Assembly (NCBI GenBank): GCA_020638995.1
Contig: JACKHM010000001.1
Span: forward strand, 2,046,001 to 2,110,000
Reading direction: 5' to 3'
Length of the DNA stretch: 64,000 nt
Source: Planctomycetaceae bacterium
GTDB taxonomy: Bacteria > Planctomycetota > Planctomycetia > Pirellulales > Pirellulaceae
This document shows, in pieces, positions 18,501-27,087 of this stretch (the first letter of the stretch is position 1; every line of letters begins with the position of its first letter). Position numbers and translations under genes: made by a program. A model generated the notes under the pieces. That model searched no databases. It saw nothing but the letters and a program-made list of their open reading frames with translations, and was not told the origin of the DNA.

Positions 18501-21500
18501 GCGATTCCGGTTTTGGGGCTAACGACCGTTAGTCTTGTTCAAGCCGCATCAGGTACCGCACCCAACGGACCGACTTCCAATTCGTTCTTCAGCCGTATTG
18601 GGCCCGAGTTGTCATACGGAGTCCCGCTCGCTTGTCTTGTGGTCATACTCGTCGCGCACGCCATTCGAGAGAAAAGAGCGGAGCTGATGCTGGCTGCATC
18701 AGGCGTCTTCCAATACCTGGTCAACCTGGCGTACTTTCTGCCGATCTTGAACGATCCTGACGCTCAAATCGATTGGCCCGTGGCCATTGAGTGTCTGCAA
18801 TGGAACGGTCTTGGATTGGCTTCATTTGCCATTGCATGGCTGGGCATACGGCGTTGGGTTGAATCCGGACAAAGAAGCGAGAGGTGTGAAACGGTCGATC
18901 GTTGTTTGGCCCTGCAAATTGTCGTCGCTGTCGCCGCAGCCACGATAACTGGTGGCCTGGCGGCACTGACCGTCATTTCGGCACCAAGCGACCTGACCCG
19001 TTTCATAGAACTTGGCAGCTGGCTCAGTTATCTCGTCTGCTTACTCGGGTTTGGCGCAGCTGCTTGGCTGGTTCGGGCACGTTTGAATCAGTTTGGCGTA
19101 TCGCAAGGAATCGGTTTTTTATTCGCCATCAGCGGTCCGATTGCTGTGTCGATGGAAGCAACTAGCGGGAGTTGGGATGCGTTTCATGTCTTGATGGTTG
19201 GCTGGTCAGTAATCGCGTTGGCAGCAACGGTCTGCACATGGATCGAACCTAGTCGCCAAATAGACAATCGTAACGATTCTGATTCAGAGTACTGGCAAAT
19301 TCTGCTTCAAACGGCGCCCGTTCAATGGGCGAAGACGTTCGTGGTGCTTTCCGTCCTGCTAGCCTTGCGCGCCGCGCCTTCCGATCCTGATACTCCGTGG
19401 TGGTCGTTTGGCACGACAGTGAACGCGTCGTGTCTCGCCGGAGCCCTCGGCCTTCAGACACGTCGACAAACTTTTGCTTTCGGTTCCACGATACTCGCGA
19501 CCGTCGCGGTTACGATCCTCTGGTGGGGCGTCTGGCCAAACGACGGCGTGATCGGAGTGATCGAACTTCTTCAACTCAACTTGTTGGCAGTTGTACTTGC
19601 GTCGTTGGTCTGGTTGTTTGCCGAAGTTCGTTCTCAACGACGCACTGGGCACAGCTTCGACCTGTCCTCTACCGCCGCCGTACATCGAGCGGGCGGCGTA
19701 ATGGCGACTATCGTCTTGCTCGTCATGGTCGGCCTTGGTTTTGTTTTGACGGGATTCCTTGAGGCATCGCGCGGAGACATTGACGTCGCGGGCCTCATCG
19801 GATGGTTCTTGTTGCCGCTTTTGGGAGGTCTGCTGATCGGATCGCTGTGGGACTCGCAAATGACACTCGCGCTGCCGATGTTGTTCGCTTGGGGCTTAAT
19901 AGCAATGTTGATGACTCTGGATGAAATTGACCAGTGGCGAGACTTCGATGGGCAATCTGTGTTTGTGCTCACCGGACTGGCGATCTCGGCTTACATCGCC
20001 TTAGCGGGACATGTTTGGAAGAATGGCATGATCGTGGCAGTGGTCGGCAGTCGTTGGGGAATGCCTGATACCGTCCAACAACTCAAACGTACTCGGGGTT
20101 GGCTGCCGATTACGACGCTCGCGATCTCGGCGATGATCGTGTTGATCGAGTTGCTGGTCGTGCTCGTGTTCCGCGAGCGTTGGATGCGAATGGCAGCCGC
20201 ATTCGCTCCGTTGCTATTGGCTTATGGAGTCGGTTGCCAAACGCAGCTACACCGGCGGACTACGATGCAGTACATCAGTTTGATCTTACTGAGCTTGGCC
20301 GCCGTATACGCCGTTTGGGCCGATATCGAGCCACAATGGCGAGCGACCTTTGTATTGGAGCGAGCCGTACGGTTGCTCATGGTATTGGCAGGACTGGCGT
20401 TCTTGTACGCGATGCCGCTTTCTCGCTGGGCCGCTCGACGCGGCGACTGGCTTCCAGTAGTACGACGCATGGCGGTGTTGTGTGGCAGCGCGGCGATGGT
20501 GTCGTTGGCAGGCGTGTTGTTGCTCGAGATGGGGTCATTCGAACCGGGTATCGGCGTCCCCTTTGGGCATCCCTACCAAGCATTCGCGGTCGCGACTGTG
20601 TTGGTCGGCCTGATCATTACCTTTCTCTCGCTGGCTTTGTCACCTGAACGCGATCCGCTCTCGCTGTCGGAGCGAGGACGAATGGCTTATGTCTATGCCG
20701 CTCAAGTTACCGGAGCACTCTTGTTCGCGCACATCTACCTTTCCCATCCAAGCTTGTTCGGCGGACGGATTCGAGCCTTTTGGCCGTACATCGTCATGGC
20801 GATTGCCTTCGCGGGCGTTGGGGTTGGAGAACTCTTTGAGCGTCGCGGATTACGCGTGCTGGCGGAACCATTCCAACGAACCGGCGGCTTTCTCCCGTTG
20901 TTGCCGGCGCTTGGGTGGTGGCTGAATCAACGACTTGAAATTGACGCGGCAGGACATTACTCGCTGTTGCTGTTTTTCACCGGACTGTTCTATCTGGCCT
21001 TAAGCCTGCTACGGCATTCCTATATCAGCGGTGTCGCCGCTGCGGTGGCAGGCAACGCAGCTTTGTGGGCGTTTTTCGCCGACTACGAACCGTTGTCGCT
21101 GCTAAAACACCCGCAATTCTGGCTGATCCCGCCCGCAGCTTCGACGCTAGTCGCGGCACAGCTCAACCGCCAACGATTGAGCGAAACCCAACTTTCTGCG
21201 ATTCGTTATGTCTGCTTGATGGTCATCTACGTAAGTTCGACCGCCGACATCTTCATCGAAGGAATCGGCGACAGTCTTTGGGAGCCGATGGTGCTGGCGT
21301 TCTTGTCCGTAATCGGCGTGTTCATCGGCATAGGATTGCAAATCCGAGCGTTTCTGTACCTTGGTGTTGCCTTTGTCTTTCTATCGGTGATCAGCATGGT
21401 CTGGCACGCATACGCGAAAGTCCAGCATGTAGGCATCTGGTGGGGATTCGGAATCATTTTAGGTTTGTTGATACTCATCTTCTTCGGTGTGTTCGAGAAG

Positions 21501-21554
21501 AAACGTCCGGAGTTGCTTCGGATCGTTGAAAACATGCGACGATGGGAGAGGTGA
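15597..21554 (+). CDS. Giant polytopic membrane protein (1985 residues), unknown function
   Basis: A very long integral membrane protein. The ATG at 15597 has AGGAG 10 nt upstream, so I prefer it to the ATG-less extension back to 15534. Residues about 4-30 form a first membrane helix. A cytosol-like linker rich in Pro, Glu and Ala follows (about 35-165), including IQQLADDGIIDEELRSKL, which resembles the N-terminal helix of DUF2157-type proteins. From about residue 185 to 1960 hydrophobic helices follow almost without break, several dozen in all. The repeated pattern of short helices with Arg/Trp-rich turns looks like many fused DUF2157/DUF2339-like blocks. The tail is basic (FEKKRPELLRIVENMRRWER). 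No enzymatic motif was found. It is monocistronic by layout; role unknown. Confidence 0.85.
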   Translation: MSEVVIGFLLLVGAPFLIGIGVFVGWLIFGKRSTPPTWHSDAVATSRTIQQLADDGIIDEELRSKLFTLLRQAYDQQVKSTPVRTAVARQSDAEDHVTVKAENEAPSAHADAAAVPAARDIEEVPVEAEVVEEVAPPRFVHPLDAPEPSRPPAPTRPQQRRRAFADVLQAFMQDKNIRWGELVSGLLIVGCSIALVISLRREIESLSEKFIYLPALLFMLATAAIHGAGNYTLRRWNLQATSRGVLIIATLLIPINFLAAIVITGPESQQLPAFHPLYIVAVAVGVLAFGTMAYFAGQALMREGSWRLWIGVMGTSVGQLLISRLADQNARALAASLLVSPPLIAYLVATISQLQVATRRERIGVTRATDTLLVLGITSFALATTIGLLLSKSDSVRIALAWLSTPLSLPAVVVLATGLALHGRVSSSRLGVLKTIGTSLAFTGGVMMLVAVVLAWPDPQLLITVGLFSFAALTLLAVIGRLSALHVPAIVCGTLALLVSYHSLQGAFAGYDSNLARRMSDLFFGGRSSIVLTAIAIVIAGGAASLFRRGHRESAVCYLLGGGGVAALSIIIAIVVGFFGEPWQEPNLATAVFLFYAMTLLVVSYLLPTVAVTWGGSALLLIGFVHCLGWNTTFQGWLANASLTPTRPVLSATLMHGITAIITAWILARSERSPSFTGSSYRWQHLVAPLTLSSLLVSLLALPSSALVIRHQFGEHAWYMAALSLIWFVAMLVQRWPLGFSMFQGLATAAIIYAATSVCQRQTWWSERLLAPRHLQVQFGTLALWCFVWSVSRRIIRWRSPETLSLLRTGGTSVDDLVFAATVGGMFVMCFTASAMGSVVELGIAQNGQRTVEPLWTNVFTIESWAVLALLFVAVIGSLIERFSLLALTASFLLTSIGAMLVGGNAFSNLATASGLRWSFAVLGTGLTVALYLGSEIESRIRRLSWLEWDDVPENLSEVARNWTLSLCAIPVLGLTTVSLVQAASGTAPNGPTSNSFFSRIGPELSYGVPLACLVVILVAHAIREKRAELMLAASGVFQYLVNLAYFLPILNDPDAQIDWPVAIECLQWNGLGLASFAIAWLGIRRWVESGQRSERCETVDRCLALQIVVAVAAATITGGLAALTVISAPSDLTRFIELGSWLSYLVCLLGFGAAAWLVRARLNQFGVSQGIGFLFAISGPIAVSMEATSGSWDAFHVLMVGWSVIALAATVCTWIEPSRQIDNRNDSDSEYWQILLQTAPVQWAKTFVVLSVLLALRAAPSDPDTPWWSFGTTVNASCLAGALGLQTRRQTFAFGSTILATVAVTILWWGVWPNDGVIGVIELLQLNLLAVVLASLVWLFAEVRSQRRTGHSFDLSSTAAVHRAGGVMATIVLLVMVGLGFVLTGFLEASRGDIDVAGLIGWFLLPLLGGLLIGSLWDSQMTLALPMLFAWGLIAMLMTLDEIDQWRDFDGQSVFVLTGLAISAYIALAGHVWKNGMIVAVVGSRWGMPDTVQQLKRTRGWLPITTLAISAMIVLIELLVVLVFRERWMRMAAAFAPLLLAYGVGCQTQLHRRTTMQYISLILLSLAAVYAVWADIEPQWRATFVLERAVRLLMVLAGLAFLYAMPLSRWAARRGDWLPVVRRMAVLCGSAAMVSLAGVLLLEMGSFEPGIGVPFGHPYQAFAVATVLVGLIITFLSLALSPERDPLSLSERGRMAYVYAAQVTGALLFAHIYLSHPSLFGGRIRAFWPYIVMAIAFAGVGVGELFERRGLRVLAEPFQRTGGFLPLLPALGWWLNQRLEIDAAGHYSLLLFFTGLFYLALSLLRHSYISGVAAAVAGNAALWAFFADYEPLSLLKHPQFWLIPPAASTLVAAQLNRQRLSETQLSAIRYVCLMVIYVSSTADIFIEGIGDSLWEPMVLAFLSVIGVFIGIGLQIRAFLYLGVAFVFLSVISMVWHAYAKVQHVGIWWGFGIILGLLILIFFGVFEKKRPELLRIVENMRRWER

Positions 21555-21643
21555 GCGTGGCCGGGAAATTCGACGGCAAATGCCTTGCCGTTCGAGAAAT
21601 TCAAGGGGATCAGATTTTTCTCGTTGACACCCGGAAATAGTTG

Positions 21644-21673
21644 TTGACTATTGTTTATTCAGGGGGGTACACT
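21644..21673 (+). promoter_or_regulatory. Putative sigma70-type promoter before the FHA gene
   Basis: TTGACT at 21644-21649 and TACACT at 21668-21673 with an 18-bp spacer, about 110 nt before the FHA start. The -35 matches 5/6 and the -10 matches 4/6. Tentative. Confidence 0.35.
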
Positions 21674-21782
21674 GCACATCGCAGAGAGAGACACCGCTGA
21701 AGACACGTCCTGACGGAGTCGTGTCGTTTGCATCCTCCCACCGTTCCGTCTCCCGCCCCCTAAGATTCACGATCTCACTCCC

Positions 21783-22115
21783 ATGAATTTGAAGCTCTCT
21801 GTTCGTTGTTTGGCCAAACAGACCGCCGAACTCGTCTTTAATCACTTTCCCTTGGTAATTGGGCGTAGCGTGGAAGCAGATGTGACTATCGACGATCGCT
21901 GGGCGAGTCGTCGCCACTGCTTGATCGAAGCCCAAGATGGCACGCTCATCGTTCAGGACTTGGGCTCGAAGCATGGCACCCTTTTGAATGATGCCATCAT
22001 TTCTGAGGCAGTGCTTAAACCTGGCGACACCTTGAGTATCGGCCTGACAACGCTGACCGCCGACTACGACTACGTCGAAGCATTCGGCAACGCCGAGACG
22101 GTTGCTGGTAGCTGA
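21783..22115 (+). CDS. FHA domain protein
   Basis: A 110-residue protein that is essentially one forkhead-associated domain, which binds phosphothreonine peptides. The signature residues are all present: LVIGRSVEADVTIDD (Gly-Arg), ASRRHCLIEA (Ser-x-x-His), VQDLGSKHGTLLND (Gly/Thr/Asn loop). No other domain and no signal peptide. It probably acts as an adaptor for Ser/Thr kinase signalling, which is rich in planctomycetes. Its last 46 nt overlap the 3' end of the convergent methyltransferase gene. Confidence 0.92.
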   Translation: MNLKLSVRCLAKQTAELVFNHFPLVIGRSVEADVTIDDRWASRRHCLIEAQDGTLIVQDLGSKHGTLLNDAIISEAVLKPGDTLSIGLTTLTADYDYVEAFGNAETVAGS

Positions 22116-22849
22116 CTTGGGCTTCGTTTGCGGCCAACGAAAGTGTAGTAAGGCGTACGTATCAACGGAATGTAAGGCACTTTGGCGAGATGCTCTTCGA
22201 AGTGCATGGGATCGAAGTGTTTGTGCAGATAGGGCACATGGTCTGCCGACGGAAAAACATTGTCGCCAGCGAACCAGACGGGCCAGAAGTTCCGAGTAAA
22301 CCAACGGTGTCGTTTCAATCCGTCCGCCGGATGTTTGCGCGAGACATAGAAGTCGACGATACCGATCAAACCACCGGGCTTTAGCATCGCCATTGCGTTG
22401 TCAACAGCGGCGAACCAATCGGGGATCATGGTAAGCGAATAGGAAAACGTCACGATATCGACGGGCGCTTCTGGTGGTCGAAATGTGGTCGCATCCGCTT
22501 CGATCGGTTGTATGTTCTTCCAGCCCCTCTCCTCCACCCGACGTTGAGCCATCTGCAGAAGCGAAGGCGATAAATCGACGACGTAGACTTTTTTCAGTTG
22601 TGCGATACGATCGCCGAAGTAATCCAAGTTCGCACCTGTGCCGCCTCCCATGTCAACCCAGACAGCTTCCTGCGGCGACTCGATAGCATCCCACAATTCC
22701 TGGCGACCTTGCAGCAAACGCTTGCGAAAGTCGTCGTATGCCTCGGCTTGGCCAGCATAGAAACTCTCCATCCGTGCGGCATGGTCCTTACCACGCACCG
22801 GTTTTAGCGTGAGGTAGTAGAGAATCTTCAGGTCAGAATAGAAACCCAT
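22070..22849 (-). CDS. btaB: Betaine-lipid N-methyltransferase BtaB-like (class I SAM methyltransferase)
   Basis: A 259-residue class I SAM-dependent methyltransferase. Motif I is WVDMGGGTGANLDYFGD, the post-I acidic residue is in VYVVDLSPSLLQMAQRR, and motif IV/post-IV reads DIVTFSYSLTMIPDW and LKPGGLIGIVDFY. The nearest functional class is BtaB, which trimethylates the homoserine head group made by BtaA to give diacylglyceryl-N,N,N-trimethylhomoserine. The assignment rests mainly on the gene directly upstream being a BtaA homologue, with only 5 nt between them. The ubiquinone methylase-like domain alone would not be specific. Confidence 0.82.
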   Translation of the reverse strand: MGFYSDLKILYYLTLKPVRGKDHAARMESFYAGQAEAYDDFRKRLLQGRQELWDAIESPQEAVWVDMGGGTGANLDYFGDRIAQLKKVYVVDLSPSLLQMAQRRVEERGWKNIQPIEADATTFRPPEAPVDIVTFSYSLTMIPDWFAAVDNAMAMLKPGGLIGIVDFYVSRKHPADGLKRHRWFTRNFWPVWFAGDNVFPSADHVPYLHKHFDPMHFEEHLAKVPYIPLIRTPYYTFVGRKRSPSQLPATVSALPNAST

Positions 22850-22854
22850 ACGAT

Positions 22855-24045
22855 TCAGGCAGCCAAGTCTGCGATATAGAAGCGACCATATGTATGCACG
22901 CGATCCTTCTCATGCAGTTGGTCGGCGAGTTCCTGGTGATAAGTCAGAAGTTCGTGCAGGGGGCGGACGCGACCGTCCTTAGTGACTTGAACGCGCTCAA
23001 TAAAGTCCGTCCGAAGCCCGCCGCTTCGCCACAGGATTCGGGTTCCGCTAGCCGCTCGGTCCAAGATTGCCTGCCATTCCAGTTCCAGTAGCGGAAAGAA
23101 TTTGTCAGACAACCAGTCCATATGGTCCAGCAACACGTAGCGCGAGATTTCGCCATCGTGTTGCTCAAGAAAGCCTTGAACGGAATTGGTATGCACACTG
23201 ACACGGTCGACCATGCCGCTCTTCAATTGGTGAAACCCTTCAGCACTTAAGTATTCCGGACAGCAGTCAGGAGCGTACTCGCCCGTCAGGTACACGCGCC
23301 AAAAATAATTGTCCGAGATTGGCAGCTTAGCGAACACCGTTTCGACGCAATCCTGCACAAATTTGACAATCCCGCCTTCGTACTGCGTTTCAACTTGCCG
23401 GCGCTGTGCCTTTGGGACACCTACCATCGAGAGCGTCGTGTCCCGGTTCATCGCAAAACGCATAGGCCGTGACCAAAATCGCTCGTGGAGTTCGTTGTAA
23501 TAGATCCTGCTTTGCTCTTCTACCGTGCTGGCACTGAGTAAGGCTTCGATCTGAGGTCGAACGCGGACCACGCGATCAACGTAGACATTGACGGCTCGCG
23601 CAAACGAACCAGAGGTGCCGCGAAAATAAAAAGATCGTCGTCGGTTATCGAAAAACTTGATATACCGGTCCCAATAGTTCTGTGCCCACGGTGACAAAGA
23701 CCCGCGTAACTTCTCCAGATACACTGCCCGCCCGCCAGGCAAGCGACCCCGCCCAAACATGCCAAAAAAGTCGTCGTATTCAAGATTGCGAATGCCCGCG
23801 AGTTTTAACTCCAACAGAGCATTTTGTCTGGGGTTCATATCAACGGCATAGACGTGATTCGGGCTTGCAAGCGCATAATCCAGAGCGTTGCATCCTGCCG
23901 AAGTGATCACCAGGAGGTTGTCGCCGGGCGTCAACTCCAAAGCGACTCGATCGAGTCGAGGATCTTCCCAGCAAGTGTTGTAGACAAGGTTGTTACCGTG
24001 AACGAGATTGAAAACACGCGCACTGAACCAATCCATCACCGGCAT
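22855..24045 (-). CDS. btaA: BtaA-like SAM:diacylglycerol 3-amino-3-carboxypropyltransferase (DUF3419)
   Basis: A 396-residue DUF3419 (PF11899) protein. It begins FNLVHGNNLVYNTCWEDPRLD, then LLVITSAGCNALDYAL (SAM-binding Rossmann loop) and HVYAVDMNPRQNALLELKL, and later LDHMDWLSDKFFPLLELEW and RILWRSGGLRTDFIERV, all typical of BtaA from Rhodobacter-type organisms. BtaA moves the 3-amino-3-carboxypropyl group of SAM onto diacylglycerol. The ATG at 24045 has AGGAG 8 nt upstream. First gene of a two-gene operon with btaB. Such operons are often induced by phosphate limitation; I saw no clear Pho box upstream. Confidence 0.93.
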   Translation of the reverse strand: MPVMDWFSARVFNLVHGNNLVYNTCWEDPRLDRVALELTPGDNLLVITSAGCNALDYALASPNHVYAVDMNPRQNALLELKLAGIRNLEYDDFFGMFGRGRLPGGRAVYLEKLRGSLSPWAQNYWDRYIKFFDNRRRSFYFRGTSGSFARAVNVYVDRVVRVRPQIEALLSASTVEEQSRIYYNELHERFWSRPMRFAMNRDTTLSMVGVPKAQRRQVETQYEGGIVKFVQDCVETVFAKLPISDNYFWRVYLTGEYAPDCCPEYLSAEGFHQLKSGMVDRVSVHTNSVQGFLEQHDGEISRYVLLDHMDWLSDKFFPLLELEWQAILDRAASGTRILWRSGGLRTDFIERVQVTKDGRVRPLHELLTYHQELADQLHEKDRVHTYGRFYIADLAA

Positions 24046-24287
24046 TTTCGTCTCCTACGGTGTGGCAGGTGCGAGGTGTTGCTCCGCCATTAGAGACCAC
24101 GCACCACAAGGGCCTCATCGATGCTGTCCACGCGAGGCGTGAGGCGTCTCACGATTCTACTGCGGCCCACCCTCGTTACAAGGGGCGCAAAGCATTCCTT
24201 CGAATGAGGCACAACGAGGGTGATGTCGGTGTTGCTGACTCTGCCTTCGCCTTGTGCTGTCGACCGTTACGTGTGATAACCAAACGT

Positions 24288-24677
24288 ATGCAACGAACCG
24301 ACCAAAGTATGCAAAGCGGCTACCCGCTCAGCGCCTTATTTGTACTTGTGGCTGCTTGCGCCGTCGTTTCAGCGTTACTTGCACCTGTGGTTCGCGCCGT
24401 GATTGACAAAGTCTTAACACTCGAGCAGGTCGCCGTCGCGAGTGTGAGTGCCGCCATCATGGTTGCAATCCTTGGAGGTGTTATTGGTCTCTATCACTAT
24501 CGCCCGATCCGAGGGGCCGGCTGGGGGCTACTCACCGGTGGGTTCATTGGGCTGTTGGTCGGTCCCATCATGCTGGCACCTTCTGAAGCGATCGGGCCGT
24601 TGGTGGCAATGTCAATCGGAGGATCGATCATCTTGGTACTCACAGGTGCTGTGTTTGGATTTAGCATCAGGGACTGA
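24288..24677 (+). CDS. Small membrane protein, unknown function
   Basis: A 129-residue protein with about four hydrophobic helices (roughly residues 10-35, 45-68, 75-100 and 103-127) and a Gly-rich hairpin (GVIGLYHYRPIRGAGWGLLT). The start is taken as ATG 24288 because the sequence upstream to 24060 is not membrane-like; ATG 24309 is an alternative. I do not recognise the family. It ends 20 nt before the glycosylase gene, so they may be co-transcribed. Confidence 0.6.
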   Translation: MQRTDQSMQSGYPLSALFVLVAACAVVSALLAPVVRAVIDKVLTLEQVAVASVSAAIMVAILGGVIGLYHYRPIRGAGWGLLTGGFIGLLVGPIMLAPSEAIGPLVAMSIGGSIILVLTGAVFGFSIRD

Positions 24678-24697
24678 TTACGCACAAAAGAATCCGT

Positions 24698-25336
24698 GTG
24701 GGCGGCGCTATGTTCGGGGAGATACTTCCACGAAGTTTTTACGATCGTGACGTGATCGTGGTTGCACAAGAACTGCTCGGCAAAATCGTGGTGCGACGTT
24801 CACGCAACGGTCTCTGCCTTGGATCTATCGTCGAGACTGAAGCCTACCTCGCGATCGGCGACTCAGCGTCTCATTCCTTTCGTGGTCAAACCAAGCGAAA
24901 TGCCTCGATGTTCGGGCCGCCGGGGTATGCTTACGTCTACTCGATCCACTCGCGTTACTGCATGAATGCAGTGACGCAGGGCCGGGGACAGGCGTCGGCG
25001 GTGCTCATTCGGGCGATCCAGCCGCTGGCAGGACTTGCGTTCATGCAGCGCCGACGCGGCACGCACCGGGTGCTTGAGTTGTGTCGCGGCCCCGCTCGTT
25101 TGTGCGAAGCACTGGACGTGGATCGGCGGCTCGACGGGTGGGACATGTGTTGTCCTGCTCGGCTGTGGATCGCAAACGAAGATCCCCCGAACACCTGCGA
25201 CCATACGATCACAACTTCCTCTCGCATTGGCGTTACGTCGGCAGAAGATGCGCAATTGCGATTCTTCATTGACGGTTCGCCGTTTGTGAGCGGGCTGAAG
25301 CGACTTCATCGAACGAAGCCTCGCCCAGCAAATTAG
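24698..25336 (+). CDS. aag: DNA-3-methyladenine glycosylase (AAG/MPG family)
   Basis: A 212-residue AAG/MPG-type glycosylase (PF02245) that flips out and excises alkylated purines in base-excision repair. Visible marks: LLGKIVVRR, GSIVETEAYLAIGDSASHSF with the catalytic Glu, RNASMFGPPGYAYVYSIHSR, MNAVTQGRGQASAVLIRAIQP and LCRGPARLCEAL. Start is GTG 24698 or ATG 24710. The stop codon overlaps the stop of the convergent ThDP enzyme by 3 nt. It complements the exonuclease III gene at 4478 functionally but is not linked to it. Confidence 0.93.
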   Translation: MGGAMFGEILPRSFYDRDVIVVAQELLGKIVVRRSRNGLCLGSIVETEAYLAIGDSASHSFRGQTKRNASMFGPPGYAYVYSIHSRYCMNAVTQGRGQASAVLIRAIQPLAGLAFMQRRRGTHRVLELCRGPARLCEALDVDRRLDGWDMCCPARLWIANEDPPNTCDHTITTSSRIGVTSAEDAQLRFFIDGSPFVSGLKRLHRTKPRPAN

Positions 25337-27039
25337 CCGTAGTTCAAGCGCCCTGGTGTCTCGCGCGCAATTGGCACATCGAACAGCTGAAGTCGATTCC
25401 CTCGCAGCGACTCGCCGACCCGTTCGCTCAGCTCATCGGGATCGTTGATACGATGAGCTTCGACGCCGAATGACTTTGCGAGCGAAACGTAATCAATTTC
25501 CGGGTTGCGTAGATCGAGCCCTTCGTACCGCTCAACCATCGCATTAGGCAGTTGAATTCCTTTTGCCCCGATCTTCAGAATCTGATAGCAGGCATTGTTA
25601 CAGATCACGAAAGTGACCGGGATATTGTAGTGTGCTGCTGACCATAATCCTTGAATGCCGTATGTTGCGGCGCCCTCGCCCAGCAACCCCAGGACAGGAC
25701 GGTCTGGCCAAGCGAGCTTGGCGCCAATCGTACAACCAAGCCCCCAGCCGAGCCCCCAGCCGCGATGACCAAAGTAGCCTGTTGTGTTCTTCAGTACACC
25801 GAGGCGTTCAAACGTAGTGTTCGTCGTTGTGACCGCTTCTTCGATCACGGCCACATCATCGGGAAGGATGCGAGACAGAGCACCCATCAGCCCTAATGGC
25901 GTTAATGGGCGCAGATGTTGCTGCGCCGCGATCTGACTTCGCAAAGCGTTCCTCGCCGCTTCATGGGCCGCAACATGCCGGGCCGTTCGCGCGCTAATCG
26001 CAGCCGACTGTTCATCGCTGAAGGAATTGGTAAGTTCCTGCGCCAATTCGCCGAGCGTGACTTTGGTGTGCCCCGTAACGCCGACTTCCACCGGGTAATT
26101 TTTCCCGAGTTGCCAGGGGTCTTCATCGATATGGACGAGGCGAATTGACTCCGGAATGGCGCGAGAGGGTTCGTGATAGACGTACTGTCGCAGCAAGTCC
26201 ATGCCAACGACGAGCAACACGTCAAACTCCTCAAGCCGCTTGCGCACCTCGGGAGACCACAACGGCAAACCTTGTCCATTCAAAGGATGATCGGCAGGAA
26301 AGGCCAGTCGACCGTGAGTCGTTCCCGATTCCGTCATCACTGGGGCGCCGAGCAACTCAGCAACGTCAACCAACTCACACATCGCGTCCGCTTCAGTAAC
26401 GCGACTTCCGGCCAAAATGCCGGGGTTGTTTGCGCTTCGTAGAACATGGGCTGCTTGCTGTAACGCCGCTAGAGGCGGCCGCACGCGCACGTCAGGCAGC
26501 CGGATGGGGCTCAGATCGAGTGCGTCGCTGATCTCCATCTGGACATCCATCGGCAGCGACATAAAGACGGGACCGGTGGGAGGCGTTAAGGCCGTTTGCG
26601 CCGCGCGGCGGACAGCAACTGGCAGGTCTTCAACCCGATTCACTTCGACGGACCACTTTGTCCACGGTCTCGCGACGGAGACCATGTCGCCGCCGAGAAT
26701 TGGCTCCTCGAATTGTAATCGACGGTCTTGTTGGCCAGCGGTAACGAGCAAAGGTGTGCCTTCACGATACGCGTTGTACAGCATGCCCATCGCATTGCCC
26801 AAGCCGCAACTGATGTGAAGACTTACAACCCCCAGTGTTCGCGACGCCATTGAGAAGCCATCCGCCATTGCCATGACGGGTATTTCCTGCAGGCCGAGAA
26901 TGTATTGGAATCGATCGTCGCCGACCAGCGCATCGTTCAATGGCAACTCGCTCGTGCCGGGATTTCCGAAGATGTACTTGACGTTGAAATCTGCCAGAAT
27001 TTCGAGAAACGCTTGAATACCGGAAATCGCCATGATCAA
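25333..27039 (-). CDS. ThDP-dependent decarboxylase-like enzyme (benzoylformate decarboxylase type)
   Basis: A 568-residue ThDP enzyme with the three POX-family domains. The Pyr domain starts VKYIFGNPGTSELPLNDAL and has the cofactor-activating Glu in ILGLQEIPVMAMADGF. A central FAD/NAD-like domain follows. The PP domain carries the ThDP/Mg motif LLGEGAATYGIQGLWSAAHY ... NN. The motif reads GEG (residues 454-456, codon GAG) where GDG is usual, so Glu would have to ligate the metal. Overall layout is closest to benzoylformate decarboxylases, but specificity residues cannot be assigned. No pathway partner is adjacent. Confidence 0.88.
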   Translation of the reverse strand: MIMAISGIQAFLEILADFNVKYIFGNPGTSELPLNDALVGDDRFQYILGLQEIPVMAMADGFSMASRTLGVVSLHISCGLGNAMGMLYNAYREGTPLLVTAGQQDRRLQFEEPILGGDMVSVARPWTKWSVEVNRVEDLPVAVRRAAQTALTPPTGPVFMSLPMDVQMEISDALDLSPIRLPDVRVRPPLAALQQAAHVLRSANNPGILAGSRVTEADAMCELVDVAELLGAPVMTESGTTHGRLAFPADHPLNGQGLPLWSPEVRKRLEEFDVLLVVGMDLLRQYVYHEPSRAIPESIRLVHIDEDPWQLGKNYPVEVGVTGHTKVTLGELAQELTNSFSDEQSAAISARTARHVAAHEAARNALRSQIAAQQHLRPLTPLGLMGALSRILPDDVAVIEEAVTTTNTTFERLGVLKNTTGYFGHRGWGLGWGLGCTIGAKLAWPDRPVLGLLGEGAATYGIQGLWSAAHYNIPVTFVICNNACYQILKIGAKGIQLPNAMVERYEGLDLRNPEIDYVSLAKSFGVEAHRINDPDELSERVGESLRGNRLQLFDVPIARETPGRLNYG

Positions 27040-27087
27040 ACTCGGTCGTAACGCGACAGGACACGGGTTTAGAGAGCTCCGACGTTT

